The notes under the pieces are model-generated. The model made no database searches. It was not told where the DNA came from and saw nothing but the letters and a program-made list of their open reading frames with translations. From contig NW_006917094.1 of assembly GCF_000516985.1 (NCBI RefSeq), forward strand, positions 682,001-746,000: a stretch of DNA of 64,000 nucleotides, given 5' to 3'. Positions 13,970 to 24,669 of the stretch are shown piece by piece; position 1 is the stretch's first letter, and each line of letters opens with the position of its first letter. Made by a program: the position numbers and the translations under genes. The stretch comes from Pestalotiopsis fici W106-1. Lineage: Eukaryota > Ascomycota > Sordariomycetes > Amphisphaeriales > Sporocadaceae.

Positions 13970-16077
13970 TTAGATCTCCAGGGTGACCTCCTGGCCCTTC
14001 ACCCGTCCTATCACCTGTTGAGGGGCGTACTTGGGAATGACTTCGTCATCGTGCAGCATCTCAAACTCCTCGGTGGCATCACGACCCATGAAGTTCATGA
14101 TTGCCTGGGGACCACCAGGGTGCTCCTCGAGCCAGTTGGACAGGTCCATGACCACACCCTTGACGACAACCCATAAGTCCTCTTTCTTGTTGTGCTTGGC
14201 GACCTCCTCCATGGTGAACTCCTTCTCGGGGACTTCAAACTTCTTGGGGCTCTGCGGCTTTGAGGCGTTCGCAGACGACTTGCCAGCATCAGCCTTGGGC
14301 GTAGGGCCAGCGGCGCTGGTTGTGCCGACGGTCGCCGAGGTACCCGATGCAGCACCACCCCATTCAACTGAAACCTTGCCTGGCTGCGAAGGGTCAATGT
14401 GGAGTGAGATCTGGCCCAGACGAGCAGCAGCGCCGCCAACAGAGCCCGACAAGGCCTGCTGGAACAGGTAGTTGCTTGCCGTGTCACCAGCCACACGACC
14501 ATAGACAACGCAGCCCAGCAGCGACGAGCCACCGAGACGGTTGGCACCGTGGACACCACCAGCCAGCTCACCGCAGGCAAACAGACCCTCAAATGGCTTC
14601 TGCTCCTTGTTGAGAACTTGAGCCTTGTCGTTGATCTCAATACCACCCATGGTAAAGTGGAGGACGGGCTCCATCACGGCGACGTGGAAGTCATCGTTAA
14701 TGTCAACGGGCAAGTTGTGGAAGAACTTCTTGCCCCATGGGTCCTTCTGCTTGCCATCGGCAATGGCATTGTAGGTCTGGAAAGTCTTCTGGAGGTGCTC
14801 GGGCTTGCAGCCAATCTCCTTGGCGAGCTCCTGGCCAGTCATCTTCTTCATGAGACCACGGCCAGAGTAGTGGCGAGTGTGGAAGTCCAAAGTGTTGGAT
14901 GCCTTGGAGTTGAGGATGAGACGAATGGGGAACTTGCCCTTGTCCTTCTCCTTCCACATCATGCCAGAGACGTAATCTCTGTGGCCGAGCTCGTCGCAGA
15001 ATCGGTCACCGTCAGCGTTGAGAAGAAGACCACCCTCACCACGGAGAGCCTCGGCAGCCAAGAACTTCCACTTGGAGCCGGGATCCTTGGGGTCGACAAG
15101 ACCGGTAGGGTGAACCTGAACCTTGTCCATGTCAATGCCATTGCCGCCAATGGCCATAACCATCTTCTGACCATCACCAGTGGCGTGCGAGCCGTTGGTG
15201 GTAGCAAGACCAAAAGTGTCGGGTCTGTGCTCCTTCAGCAGGGAGCCATCGCCAAAGTCAGCGGCATAGCCACCAGTGGCCAGCACGACGGGGCCCTCGA
15301 CGGTCTGGCTCTCGCCATTGTACTCATATGTGACACCAGTGACCTTGTTACCCTCCTTGTTCAGGCCAGTGACGCGGGCCTTCTTGATGATCTGAACTCG
15401 CTCCGGCTCGGTCTCGGCGAGGTCCTCTAGCCTTTGCATGAGAGCATATGTGATGGCCATACCGGGGAACTTTGCATCGTGACCTCTGTGTGTTCTCGGC
15501 TGGGAGTGACCACTGCAGAAAGGTTAGCCACACAAAGAAATCACGATTGACAACTTGTGTGCTGGAATCTACTCACCCAAGGCGGGAAACCAGGGTCAAA
15601 TCTAGGTTGAAGACATCTTGCAGCCACTCAACTGCGGCGGCAGACTTGTATGTGAGAACTTTGATGAGATCGGGCCTGGCCTTGTCACGGGCAGACTTCA
15701 ATGTGTCATCGTAGAACTGTTTTACACTGTCTTGGATCTTGTGGTCGACCTGTGTGCGGGTCAAGGCACCGTTGATGCCGGAAGTGGCCTTGGTGGAGTT
15801 TCCACCAAAGAAGCCTATCGTACGAGGAACGGGTCAGCGCAGTCCGTTTAGTGAGCGGGACAAAAGGAGCATATTATGCCTTCTTACCTTGCTTGTCGAG
15901 GACAACGACATTACCACCAGCGAGGTAGATTGTGTGCGCGGCACTCAAGCCGGACACTGCGCATTTTTGTCAGTTTTCTTATTCATGTAGTGAAGAGGGC
16001 AGCTGTGATCATGCTGTATTCCCAAGAGCAATGGAGCGCTTACATCCGCCACCGACGACAATTACGCTAGGTGCCAT
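13970..16077 (-). CDS. OSM1: Soluble fumarate reductase with C-terminal cytochrome b5
   Basis: This enzyme reduces fumarate to succinate with FADH2, helping reoxidise flavins; the yeast relatives are Frd1 and Osm1. Exons 16044-16077, 15888-15956, 15577-15814 and 13970-15512 give 627 residues with introns of 87, 73 and 64 bp. The N-terminus MAPSVIVVGGGLSGLSAAH is the FAD dinucleotide-binding motif, and there is no long targeting peptide before it. The flavoprotein body includes TSGINGALTRTQ, HPTGLVDPKDPG and GGIEINDKAQVLN, and the second FAD contact region GELAGGVHGANRLGGSSLLG. A Ser/Ala/Pro linker leads to a cytochrome b5 domain at about 543-618 with the heme-ligand motif HPGG near 579. The fused b5 domain is absent from yeast Osm1 but common in filamentous fungi. 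It may feed electrons to the flavin; that is inference. Confidence 0.96.
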
Positions 16078-18173
16078 CGTATGTTTAGTGGAGTTTGATG
16101 GTTATGGAGGGGTATATAGCGAGTAGTGAGAGGCCGCGACAATGAATCAACTGTCGGATCGTCGTCAATGAGAGAAGATGATAAGAGAAGAGGAGGAATG
16201 GGAAAAAAGAAGAACGGAAGAGATGCAAAGTGAAATAATGGAGGAGGAATGAGGGCAGGTGATATTGTATTCGCCGCGTTGCTATGGCCCGAAACTAAGA
16301 CGACCTTCTGTGAAATGCTGGCGCGCTGATTCGTGAGCCGAGGTCAAGCGCTACTTGATGTATGGGGCTTCGGGTCCCACTGGGCTCTCCCCCCGGGCCC
16401 ACCCAAGCTTTCTTCTGGGGGGAGGGGCTTTAGTGGACTTTTCTCTAGAAGCTGGGGGGGATTTGGGGGGGCTAGAATGTCCCGAGGCCGCCACGAGCCA
16501 ACGAGCATTTGATCCCCACACAGACACTGAGCAAGTCGACGACCCGTGGAGTTGAACTCTAACCAGGAACATGCTGCCGAGAGGATAAAACCCGTGCATT
16601 TTTGCCTCACACTAGAATGCATGGAAACACGGATTCATGACTGGTAATTACAAGTAAAGAAATACTAAGAATACAAATAATTCATTCACCGACATGAGAA
16701 TTTTGCAGAAGCTATCCGTCGCCGATACCGTCGTCCAAGCAGAGGCAAGGAATGCTGACGATGGCTACTAGCTGACTCTCGCTGCACTTTTGACCGAGCC
16801 CATTACTAGTGTCTTGAGAATATGGGGCAAAGCTCATGCATTCGACACTGTGATATACTGGGTAATAAATCATTAGTTTACAGAATTTGGCCTGCTGTCC
16901 GCTGAAGAACGAGAAAGCAATCCTCTTCTTCTCTGAATGAATCTCCATCTTGAGCAGCCAGCCAGTCGAGTTGATTGACTTGGTAATCCGTGGTCATCTG
17001 TACACTGGCCATGGTTTCCTAGGTCCTTGATCGCCGAGTTCCCGGCCGTGCTCGGACACCATGCCGAGGCTCTCGTCTCGAGGAAAAAGTCGCCGGTTTT
17101 GGTCCTTTTCAGCTCCAAAACGGGTCCTTCTCTGCTCCCCCACAGTCTTCACTGGGCTAGCTGAGATCCTAGTTATTCTGGGGAAATGGGGAACATTTTT
17201 GAAGAGACGATGATATTCTCATTGATAAGTCAATCAAAATCCCTTTGCTCCTGTTCACATAGTATCATTGATCTTACAATTCAATGATGTGCCACGCACT
17301 CCAAGATCGAACCTGAATCTCACATGACACAATCTGTAAACGTCAGACAAGAGTCAGTATGCTGCGACCTATTGATGGACACTCGGTCGGGACCCCCGTT
17401 TTGACATGTGAAGACGGGAGCGGCAAACCCCAGATCTCACGCCTTAGATGTATAATATTTGCTGTTAAAGTTGGATGGGATGCAGCTTCCTGTCACGTGG
17501 ACGCCGGCTGTGCGCCCACGTCCGACAAATCAAATGACCTCACACTCTAAGCCACCTACTGAGTGCTTACTTGGACTCGACATTATGGTACATGGGTTAG
17601 AGTGGTGATGGAAATTTCCCCAGATTTTTCCAAACTTTGACATGTGAAAGACTGCCCTGCTTATACATTTGTTTATTTTTTGACATGGCTACCCCCCACA
17701 CGATCAAGTGGATTTCGATTGTCTCTTTGTAGGCAAAACTAATATAGTCCGTCTAAAGGGACCAGTCGACGATCATTATTGATTACTTGTATCTAAATCG
17801 TGGACGCTGATAGGCTTTGTTGGCCCGTCGATCGATGCATTCGCCGCAGTTCCTATCCTTGCTATTGTCCTACAGGTAGCATTAATATCAATTTCCGAAA
17901 TGTCACTTGTATCTCGGCCTGCATGTGATGAACTGACAATAAGACAAGAATTGAACAAATGTTCATTCAAGCGATGATTCTGTGGCAACGATATCTGGGG
18001 AACTCATGATGTTGCTGAGACAGAGCAAGACGAAAGTAAGTATCGCAAAGAACCATGGTGCGAAGCTGTAAAGAAGTACAGGACTCGGCTTTGCTTCAAG
18101 GTCAAATACATCCAACTTGGCCGGAGAAATGACGTTCCTGCATCTCGAGCAATCAGCGTTCCCCGAGTTACTT
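16078..18173. other. Intergenic region with a GC homopolymer-rich island
   Basis: The first 250 bp are the fumarate reductase promoter, with GA-rich tracts at 16190-16250. At about 16330-16620 there is an unusual patch with short runs of C and G (CCCCCC at 16389-16394, GGGGGG and GGGGGGG between 16418 and 16470). It shows open frames on both strands but no recognisable protein. From 16650 to 18170 the sequence is ordinary AT-richer intergenic DNA with no coding signal. Confidence 0.5.
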
Positions 18174-20111
18174 TTAGTCTTCAAAGCTCAAGCTCGAACC
18201 GGCCCAACCATTCTTGACATTATACTCTGTAGCGTCGGTCGTGCCGTGCAACGTCTCGTAGCGAACCATTTCACCACACGCGCCGCTACCACCCTGGAAT
18301 CCGTCAATGGATTCCTCGCCCACGCAGCCGCCCCGGATCAGTCCCGCCACGCGATCGCCGACGTCGTGGCCTTCGAACCAGGCGCCCTGGAGGTAGCCAA
18401 AATACGAGGCGCTGGTGTGCTCGCCGGCAAACCACAGACGGTCGACGTTGGCGCGGAGGTTCTGGTGCATCTCAAGTGTGGTGCCGGCGGGCCAGTACGA
18501 GTAGGAGCCGTAGGCCCAGGGCGTCTGTGTCCAGCGCGGGTACAGAAATGCCGTGGGCTCGGGGACCTCGACATCCGGAAACATGGCTCGGAGTACGTCC
18601 ATGACTTCTATGCGCGTCTCTTCGTCCGTCATGCGCTCGACTCGGTACGATTCGCGACCCGTCACGGTCACAAAGATCACGTGCGAGTCTGGGAAGAAGC
18701 CCTCGAGGTCGAGCGACTGCCAGATGGGATACCAGCCGCGCTGTATTGGGTCAGCGTAGAGAAAGAATTCCGTGTCGTTGGGCCAGAAGCGCTTGGGAAA
18801 TTGTAGGAAGATCTTGGTATAAGTTCCCATCTGGAACATTTCAATGGCAGTTCTCTTCCACGGCGGCAGGGCCGGTTCGAAGCTGACGGCGCCTTCGTGT
18901 TGCAATACGCCCACGGAAAATGTGCATATCGCATAGTCGGCACAAATACAGCCACCGTCGCCAATGTCGATCTCTACGCCTGAGTTGGAGTAGGTAATGT
19001 TGGTCACCGTTGTGTTGAGCAGCAGGCGTGAGTCTCCAGGCTTCAGGAATTCCGACGCCTCGCCCTTGACCCAGGTGTTGTGGCCGCGCTGATCGATGAT
19101 GAAATTGCTCTTGTTACTGAATTGCCGGAACGTAAAGTTTGAGACTGCCTCATTGAAAACCAAGGATGTCTCCTCAGGAGTGGCGGCTTGTTCACCATCT
19201 GTCAAACCAGTCAATGGACTTCCATGTGGGCAGTGATTTGGTCTGGGTAGAGGCGACGAACCATACATGAACCATTCTACAGCCTCTGCGGCGGCTGGGT
19301 TCGCCCGCTGCTCAGGCTTCCACCCGATCAGACTGAGGCCCTCTCGAATTGTCCGATCCTGTATGTTGTCGGTGAGTAGTTCACCGGCCTCGACCGCCAA
19401 CCGATCAAGGAACCCTTCAAACTCAGGGAGTTCCGAGCTAAAGTTCGCCGCTCCAGATTCGTTATATGTCGAAATGCTCGAAAGATTGGAATAATGATTT
19501 TTAATATTCCATTTCTTCTCCTGTATAGATCAGGTTGTTCAGCCGCAAATTAATTGTCCATGCGAAATACATTTGCGGAGCACTTACAAGTCGCCAGATT
19601 GGGTTTTCCAAAGAAACACTCAGCAGAAGACCGAAGATATGGGATTATTGATGACATACCTGGATGACGATGATCGTGTCCACCCAGACCTTGAGCCCAA
19701 TTGGCTCCGAACTCGACGAGTATTGGACGACCATTTGTACCTTTGCCAAACTCCGCGTGGTGCACTCTACCACCAATTTCGTCTTGAAGTTCAACAATCA
19801 GAAAGTCTTTGACGGAGTGGTTTGACAAGGCTTGCTAGATGTCCGAGAGCATATAAGCGAGAACACATTGTGATAGTATGCCATCTAGACCTACAGCCGC
19901 TATGATGCCTGCAACTCCTGCACCCCTAACCGTGTTGTCAATGTCCGCGTGAAATCAGGGTGGTGTTCCGATAAACTCACAAGATAGCAACCTGAGTGCG
20001 GCGACAATCCTTCCTAGACGATTGGGCATTCTGCTTCTGATTATCGTCAGTTGGGAGGGCAGTAGCTAGCCCGCAAGTGAGAAGCAGGACTGCCTGTTGG
20101 AGAATGACCAT
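18174..20111 (-). CDS. Secreted FAD-dependent amine (polyamine) oxidase, probable frame break
   Basis: The product resembles fungal flavin-containing amine or polyamine oxidases, which oxidise amines to aldehydes with release of H2O2. A signal peptide begins MVILQQAVLLLTCGLATA, suggesting secretion. Exons 19981-20111, 19895-19925 and 19834 leftward join cleanly into the FAD motif VAILGAGVAGIIAAQAL and on to GRVHHAEFG and EFGANWAQGLGG. Exons ending at 19588 (ENPIWRL) and covering 18174-19520 are also in frame with each other. The C-terminal body contains the FAD-contacting LWFAGEHTSASYFGYLQGAWFEG. The junction between GLGG and ENPIW fails: every canonical GT-AG pair between 19684 and 19618 leaves the downstream frame off by one base. 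Repaired length would be about 563 residues. This is a recent lesion, a base-calling error, or a non-canonical intron; substrate is unknown. Confidence 0.75.
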
Positions 20112-20140
20112 CTTGTATGATAGTGTGGCAAGCCTGACGG

Positions 20141-20350
20141 TTGTGTGGAAAATTGATCGGAATTTGGTGTATTTAGTACAAGTGAATGGATCTGGCTCCA
20201 TGTATTTATTTACATACAATATAAGCGAATTCATTGCCTCCATTTTTCAGTTGGAAATAGTCGGTAGGTCGGAGAGTTTGAAATTACATGCTTTCATCCG
20301 TCAAAATGAGAGTTGTACCCATTACTGTAGTCAAAGTCAACCTTCCACAG
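20141..20350 (+). repeat. Left arm of a diverged long inverted repeat
   Basis: This arm begins about 30 bases upstream of the amine oxidase ATG and runs away from it. Its reverse complement is found at 20968-21192. Matching blocks in order are GGAAATTGAT-like, GAAYGGATCTGGCT, TCATTGCCTCC, GGAAATAG, ATCCGTCAAAA, AGTTGTAC, and an unbroken block of 25 bases from CCCATTACTG to GTCAAC. Overall the arms are clearly homologous but interrupted by small gaps. Confidence 0.85.
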
Positions 20351-20967
20351 GTTGACGCAGCAACATCGTTACGGGGTCTTTGGTAACTCGTCAATATCTG
20401 AGCTATGTCCTATCTGAAGACATGATGTAGCGTGGAATGAAGTTGAACATTTTGATTCTCATTGTTTTCCAAAGACAATAAGATTACCGACTCTCCATGA
20501 AGTGTGCACGGCATTCCCGTAGCTGCGCATGTCTTGAATGGTCCAATATGTGTGCGCAGGATCGTCCTACACGCAGCAGAGCACATGTCCTGCCACCAAA
20601 TTCATTGGGTTGAATCTTGTGAGAGTCAGCTCGGGGACAAGCCGCCCGGATTTGGATATCAATCGTTTCTCCAGGTCTAAGTGACTCATCAGGCAATAAT
20701 TCAACTCTGTGCTCTTTACAATACACTGGTAGGGGTACAGATCGGGTTCGTGGTAGCATTCCTTCAATGACTTAAAATACAGAAAAGTGATATTTGATTT
20801 GCGAAATTCGTAATCATGCAAATATAGTCGTCAAAAATTGCGATACTCTATAAATTGCGATGAAGGCGTAGGAATTGGTTGCATCTTCGTTGGCCATGTT
20901 CATCGTCACCCTGGCAGAAGCAATCGGTTCATCGATTCCTCTGAATTCATCACGCGAGCAGTAGTAT

Positions 20968-21192
20968 ATGTGGAAAGTTGACTTTGACTACAGTAATGGG
21001 TACAGAGTACAACTTTTGTTTTGACGGATAAAAGCATCAGACCCCGGGACTTCCGGCTTGACGGCTATTTCCGGTAGGCTGTGGGAGGCAATGAGGTCTT
21101 GTGCACTTTATTCAACTACATCGTGAACCCATTTAGCCAGATCCGTTCATTTATACTGAATGCACCAAGTCCCCATCAATTTCCCACAGTAT
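20968..21192 (-). repeat. Right arm of a diverged long inverted repeat
   Basis: Read on the minus strand from 21192 to 20968, this matches the left arm at 20141-20350 block by block. The region between the arms (20351-20967) shows no internal symmetry that I can see. The outer end of this arm lies about 320 bases before the fasciclin gene start. In the left copy the outer end abuts a start codon; here the matching position is followed by ATGAAATAGG, which is not an open frame. Confidence 0.85.
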
Positions 21193-21513
21193 GAAATAGG
21201 ATCTTGGCATTAGCGGATCTCAGATTGAATGGCATCTTATCGAGTTTCATCTAACCTAGTGGAATCATTCAGCCTTACACAAAGAAATATTCGAAACGAT
21301 TAAGCCTTGCTGATCGCACATAGACTGGGCTTGGCCAATGATGTCATCCCGCGGTCTAGATAACGGCCCCAGCAGCGACGAACTGCACGTCCAGCTGACA
21401 TCAAATTAGTATAACCCGCAAAGACGTCGTGGACCACCGACCGAAATTACCCCATTTCCCCAGGCTTGGGAGATGAATCCTAGTCGCAATCTTCCATACG
21501 ATATTTCTAAAGC

Positions 21514-22231
21514 ATGAAATCAATAAATTTATACAGTGTCGCTCTCCTCCTCACGACTGCGACCTCCCAGCTGCTCGTGCTACCACCCGACGACCGCCCC
21601 GCCAGACCCAACCGCGACCAGCGACCCCTCGATATGGACCCCACGGGCCCCGGCGGGTTCTCTCTACCACCATTCCTCGGCGGCGGCGGCGGCGGTAGCG
21701 GGAGTGTGGTACTCTCGGACGTGGTAGGCAAGGAGCGCAGCATCAACCTGTTTGCGGGCTTCACGCGGGACGTCGAATCCGTGTCGCAGCGACTCGACGA
21801 CCGCAAACAAAACTCGACGGTGCTGGCACCGCTCAACAGCGCCGTCGAGCGGCTCCCGCGCAAGCCCTGGGAGGACGCCCGCGACTACGATACCCTGGGC
21901 GCTGAGGCCTACGAAGGCGATGATGGCCAGGACCGCGCCCGCCGGAATCTGGGACGCTTTGCCGAGGCACACGTCGTGCCTGTAAGTCCGTGGGAAGAGG
22001 GCGACAAGGTCAAGACTTTATTGGGCGATCGTGAGGTATGGTGGGAGACTAAGGATGGCAAGAAAGTCGTAAGTAGCTACATTACTACATGGTGCTAGCG
22101 TCTTCCCTGTACCAGAATACATTATTGATCATCTACAGATTCTGCCAGACAATATCGAAGTCGACAGTGTGGCTAGCAAGGTTGGCAACGGCGAGGTCTG
22201 GATTATCAAGGGCGTGAGAAATTATGCCTAG
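21514..22231 (+). CDS. Secreted fasciclin (FAS1)-domain protein
   Basis: This is a small secreted or vacuolar FAS1-domain protein, a family linked to adhesion and cell surfaces. Exons 21514-22068 and 22139-22231 (70-bp intron, phase 0) encode 215 residues. A signal peptide is visible in MKSINLYSVALLLTTATSQ. A low-complexity linker follows with a run of Gly (FLGGGGGGSGS). The single FAS1 domain covers about 68-213. Its H1 motif is STVLAPLNSAVERLPRKPW, preceded by LFAGFTRDVESVSQRL, and the domain ends with ILPDNIEVDSVASKVGNGEVWIIKG. One domain without a GPI-anchor signal matches the small fungal FAS1 proteins. Biological role is unknown. Its promoter lies next to the inverted repeat shared with the divergent amine oxidase gene. 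Confidence 0.87.
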
Positions 22232-23305
22232 TTAAATCCTGCATTTATGTCACTGAACCTCAAATCTTGATACCACACGATAGTAGCAGCAATTCATAAC
22301 TGAGTAGCTGATCGTCGACCTTTTTTTGGTTTCTACATACACGACATGGCGCTGCCCAAGGCATACTCACATCAAGACCTTCGTTGTGGTTAGCTCTGTC
22401 TCCGAGATGCCGAGTCCCGTGAAGATGGATACCCTAAAATCATTACTTGTGCCTGCCTGGTGGCCGACTTTGGACTTATTATTTTTGAACATCTGAGCCA
22501 AGCCGAAGCTTTTAAAGCCTCAAGAGGGAAAAAAAAGTGGTTTGGGGAGTATAAGAGGAAGACATATTGAACGACACAACTAAGTCAGCATGGACGACCT
22601 GCAATTTGTACCTATATAGATGGATTCCAGGTACTAGATAAAGGTGGCTCTGTTGTTGGCGGGAATAGGACCCCATGCAGTTCGTCCATTTCGGCAGGCT
22701 TCTCTACAAATAACAAACGGCATCATCTATTCTTCAAGAAACATAGTAGCATTTATTCCTTTACAAAGGAGACGTTTCCACACGGTCAAACCTCATCTCC
22801 ATTGACTTGGGCAACGGATTGGACGGGACATTGTGGCCAGCAGTGTAAATTGCTGCCGTAGTAATGGAGGGGCTCGCTCGGGAGCTCTAAGCTAGCCTGC
22901 CGCAACCAAGTGGGCTTGGTTACCTCGGACAGCTTCAGCGAGCTTCAGCCACGTATGACGTTGTTGACTCGAAAAAAGGTCCGGGGCCAGCTTTTTGGGG
23001 CCCAGAACCCACCTTGACAGACAGACACAGCCAGCAGTTACGTAGCCAAGCCAAGGCAGCTCCCCAGGGATTATTTGACCTGGCTTGACTGGCAACTTGA
23101 CAGGCCACCTATTTTTTGACTCCTCCATAAAAAGCCCCCAGGAGCCAGACAACACACACGCACACATTGCTGTCCATTCTTTGTCCTTCCTGCACGCGAA
23201 ACTTGTATTGTCTTTGAGGGCAACACTGAAACGGGAAGAAAACACCCAGCAACGACAACATACACCCACACGCTTACCTCAATTCCCGATTGAAATACCG
23301 TCAAG
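22232..23305. other. Intergenic region upstream of the BAP31 gene
   Basis: This holds the 3' flank of the fasciclin gene and the promoter and leader of the BAP31 homologue. A short direct repeat AGCTTCAGC occurs twice near 22931-22946. Open frames on the minus strand at 22892-23304 mutually overlap and lack coding character. No RNA gene or mobile element is seen. Confidence 0.5.
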
Positions 23306-24194
23306 ATGACGCTCTACTACACTCTCGTGAGTCCTGATTCCAGCCTGCCCCGCGCCTTCCGCAAGAAGCTGCCGCCGCCGCCGCCATGATCAACTTGCTA
23401 AATATCTATAACCAGGTGTTCCTCCTTCTCGTGACGGAGATGGCATTGTTCATGCTCCTCGTCTTGCCGATGCCCTTCTCGGTCCGCCGCAAGATTTTCA
23501 CGTGCGTTGATCTGCCCGCTCCTCCCCTCAGTCGCTGACCCCGCCGGCTCGGTCACACGAGATTGCTGACATTGACACCCTGATGCCTATAGCTTCATTT
23601 CCGAGAATCCAATTATAGCCAAGTTACAACATGGCTTAAAGATAACGTTCATATTCATCCTGATCCTGTTCATCGACAGTGTCAACCGCGTCTACCGCGT
23701 TCAGGTTGAGCTTGCCCAAGCTACCAACAGCGAAAAGGGCAGTGCGTAAGTACAATCTCAATAGACTCGAGAATCCAATCGTTTCCGATGTTATATATGC
23801 TAATTGTTTTCTGCACAGCGCTGTCATGGGCCACGAACGTCTCGAAGTCCAGGCTCGCAAGTTCTACTCTCAGCGCAACATGTACCTCTGTGGTTTCACC
23901 CTGTTCCTGTCCCTGATCCTCAACCGCACCTACACCATGATTCTCGAGGTCCTCCGTCTCGAGGAGAAGCTCAAGCAGTACGAGGGTACCGACAAGAACA
24001 CCAAGGAGAGCGCCAAGCTTGCCGCTGCCGGTGATGCTGGCGAGATCTCCCGTCTCAAGAAGGAGATCAAGCTCAAGGACCAGGACATTGACACGCTCAA
24101 GAAGCAGGCCGAGGGTCTTCAGAGAGAGTATCACGATCTTACTGAGAAGTACGGTGCTACTCAGCCCCCTGCTGGCACCCGTAAGGACAAATAG
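23306..24194 (+). CDS. YET3: BAP31/Yet3 family ER membrane protein
   Basis: This is an endoplasmic reticulum membrane protein of the B-cell receptor-associated protein 31 family, involved in ER quality control or export of membrane proteins. Four exons (23306-23326, 23416-23501, 23593-23745, 23819-24194) give 211 residues with introns of 89, 91 and 73 bp. The first exon encodes only MTLYYTL, continued as VFLLLVTEMALFMLLVLP, so the first membrane segment spans an intron. The second segment is ITFIFILILFIDSVNRVYRV and the third MYLCGFTLFLSLILNRTY. A cytosolic coiled coil (about 125-200, LEEKLKQYEG and SRLKKEIKLKDQDIDTLKK) follows. The last four residues, RKDK, fit a KKXX-like dilysine ER-retrieval signal. 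Length and layout are standard for the family. Confidence 0.93.
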
Positions 24195-24669
24195 ATTGCC
24201 TTCAACAACGCTTTCGAGGACATCCTACCGCCTGACTTGCTTGATTAAAGGCATCTTCCTTAATTCAGGCGACAGTTATTTGTCTGGGTGGCGTATAGGG
24301 TACCACGATAGTGGTAACTTGCTATGCCCCCATTATTTTTTGATGATCAGATTCACCTGCAGCGTACATGTCTCAACAAATTCGCAGCAGTAACGAAGCG
24401 TGGTTGAAGAGCCGGCGTACTCGGTCTATGGTCACAGGTCATGATTGGTCTGGGGAAAAAATGGGCGTTGGTATTACATATGCATGTGTATAATAGAGGG
24501 AAACAATGGATTCTTCTTTTGACCAACGTATCTTGGGCATTACATGTGCTGATTGGTCCGTGATAATTTACAATATAAGCCGAGGTGTGCCCTTGCGGAA
24601 TTGACCTATTTACTTTGAATGTGCGTAGAGTTTCTCGTGCTGGCGTCTTCAAATTAAAGTAATGTTCTC
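24195..24669. other. Convergent 3' intergenic region
   Basis: The BAP31 and helix-hairpin-helix genes converge here, so these 475 bases should contain both 3' UTRs and poly(A) signals. I see only AT-rich sequence with no gene. Confidence 0.5.

Larger units (their letters stand above)
20112..21513. other. Divergent intergenic region, amine oxidase / fasciclin genes
   Basis: The two secreted-protein genes point away from each other here, so this 1.4 kb carries both promoters. It contains the inverted repeat arms at 20141-20350 and 20968-21192. The spacer and the last 320 bases before 21514 show no coding signal. No transposase frame, tandem repeat or target-site duplication is evident. Confidence 0.6.

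Noticed and set aside
14549..15430. 293-codon plus-strand frame
   Set aside because: It is the antisense shadow of the GC-biased fumarate reductase gene.
20141..21192. Annotation of the inverted repeat as a typical MITE
   Set aside because: The arms are long and gapped, one arm is a gene promoter, and I could not find a target-site duplication.
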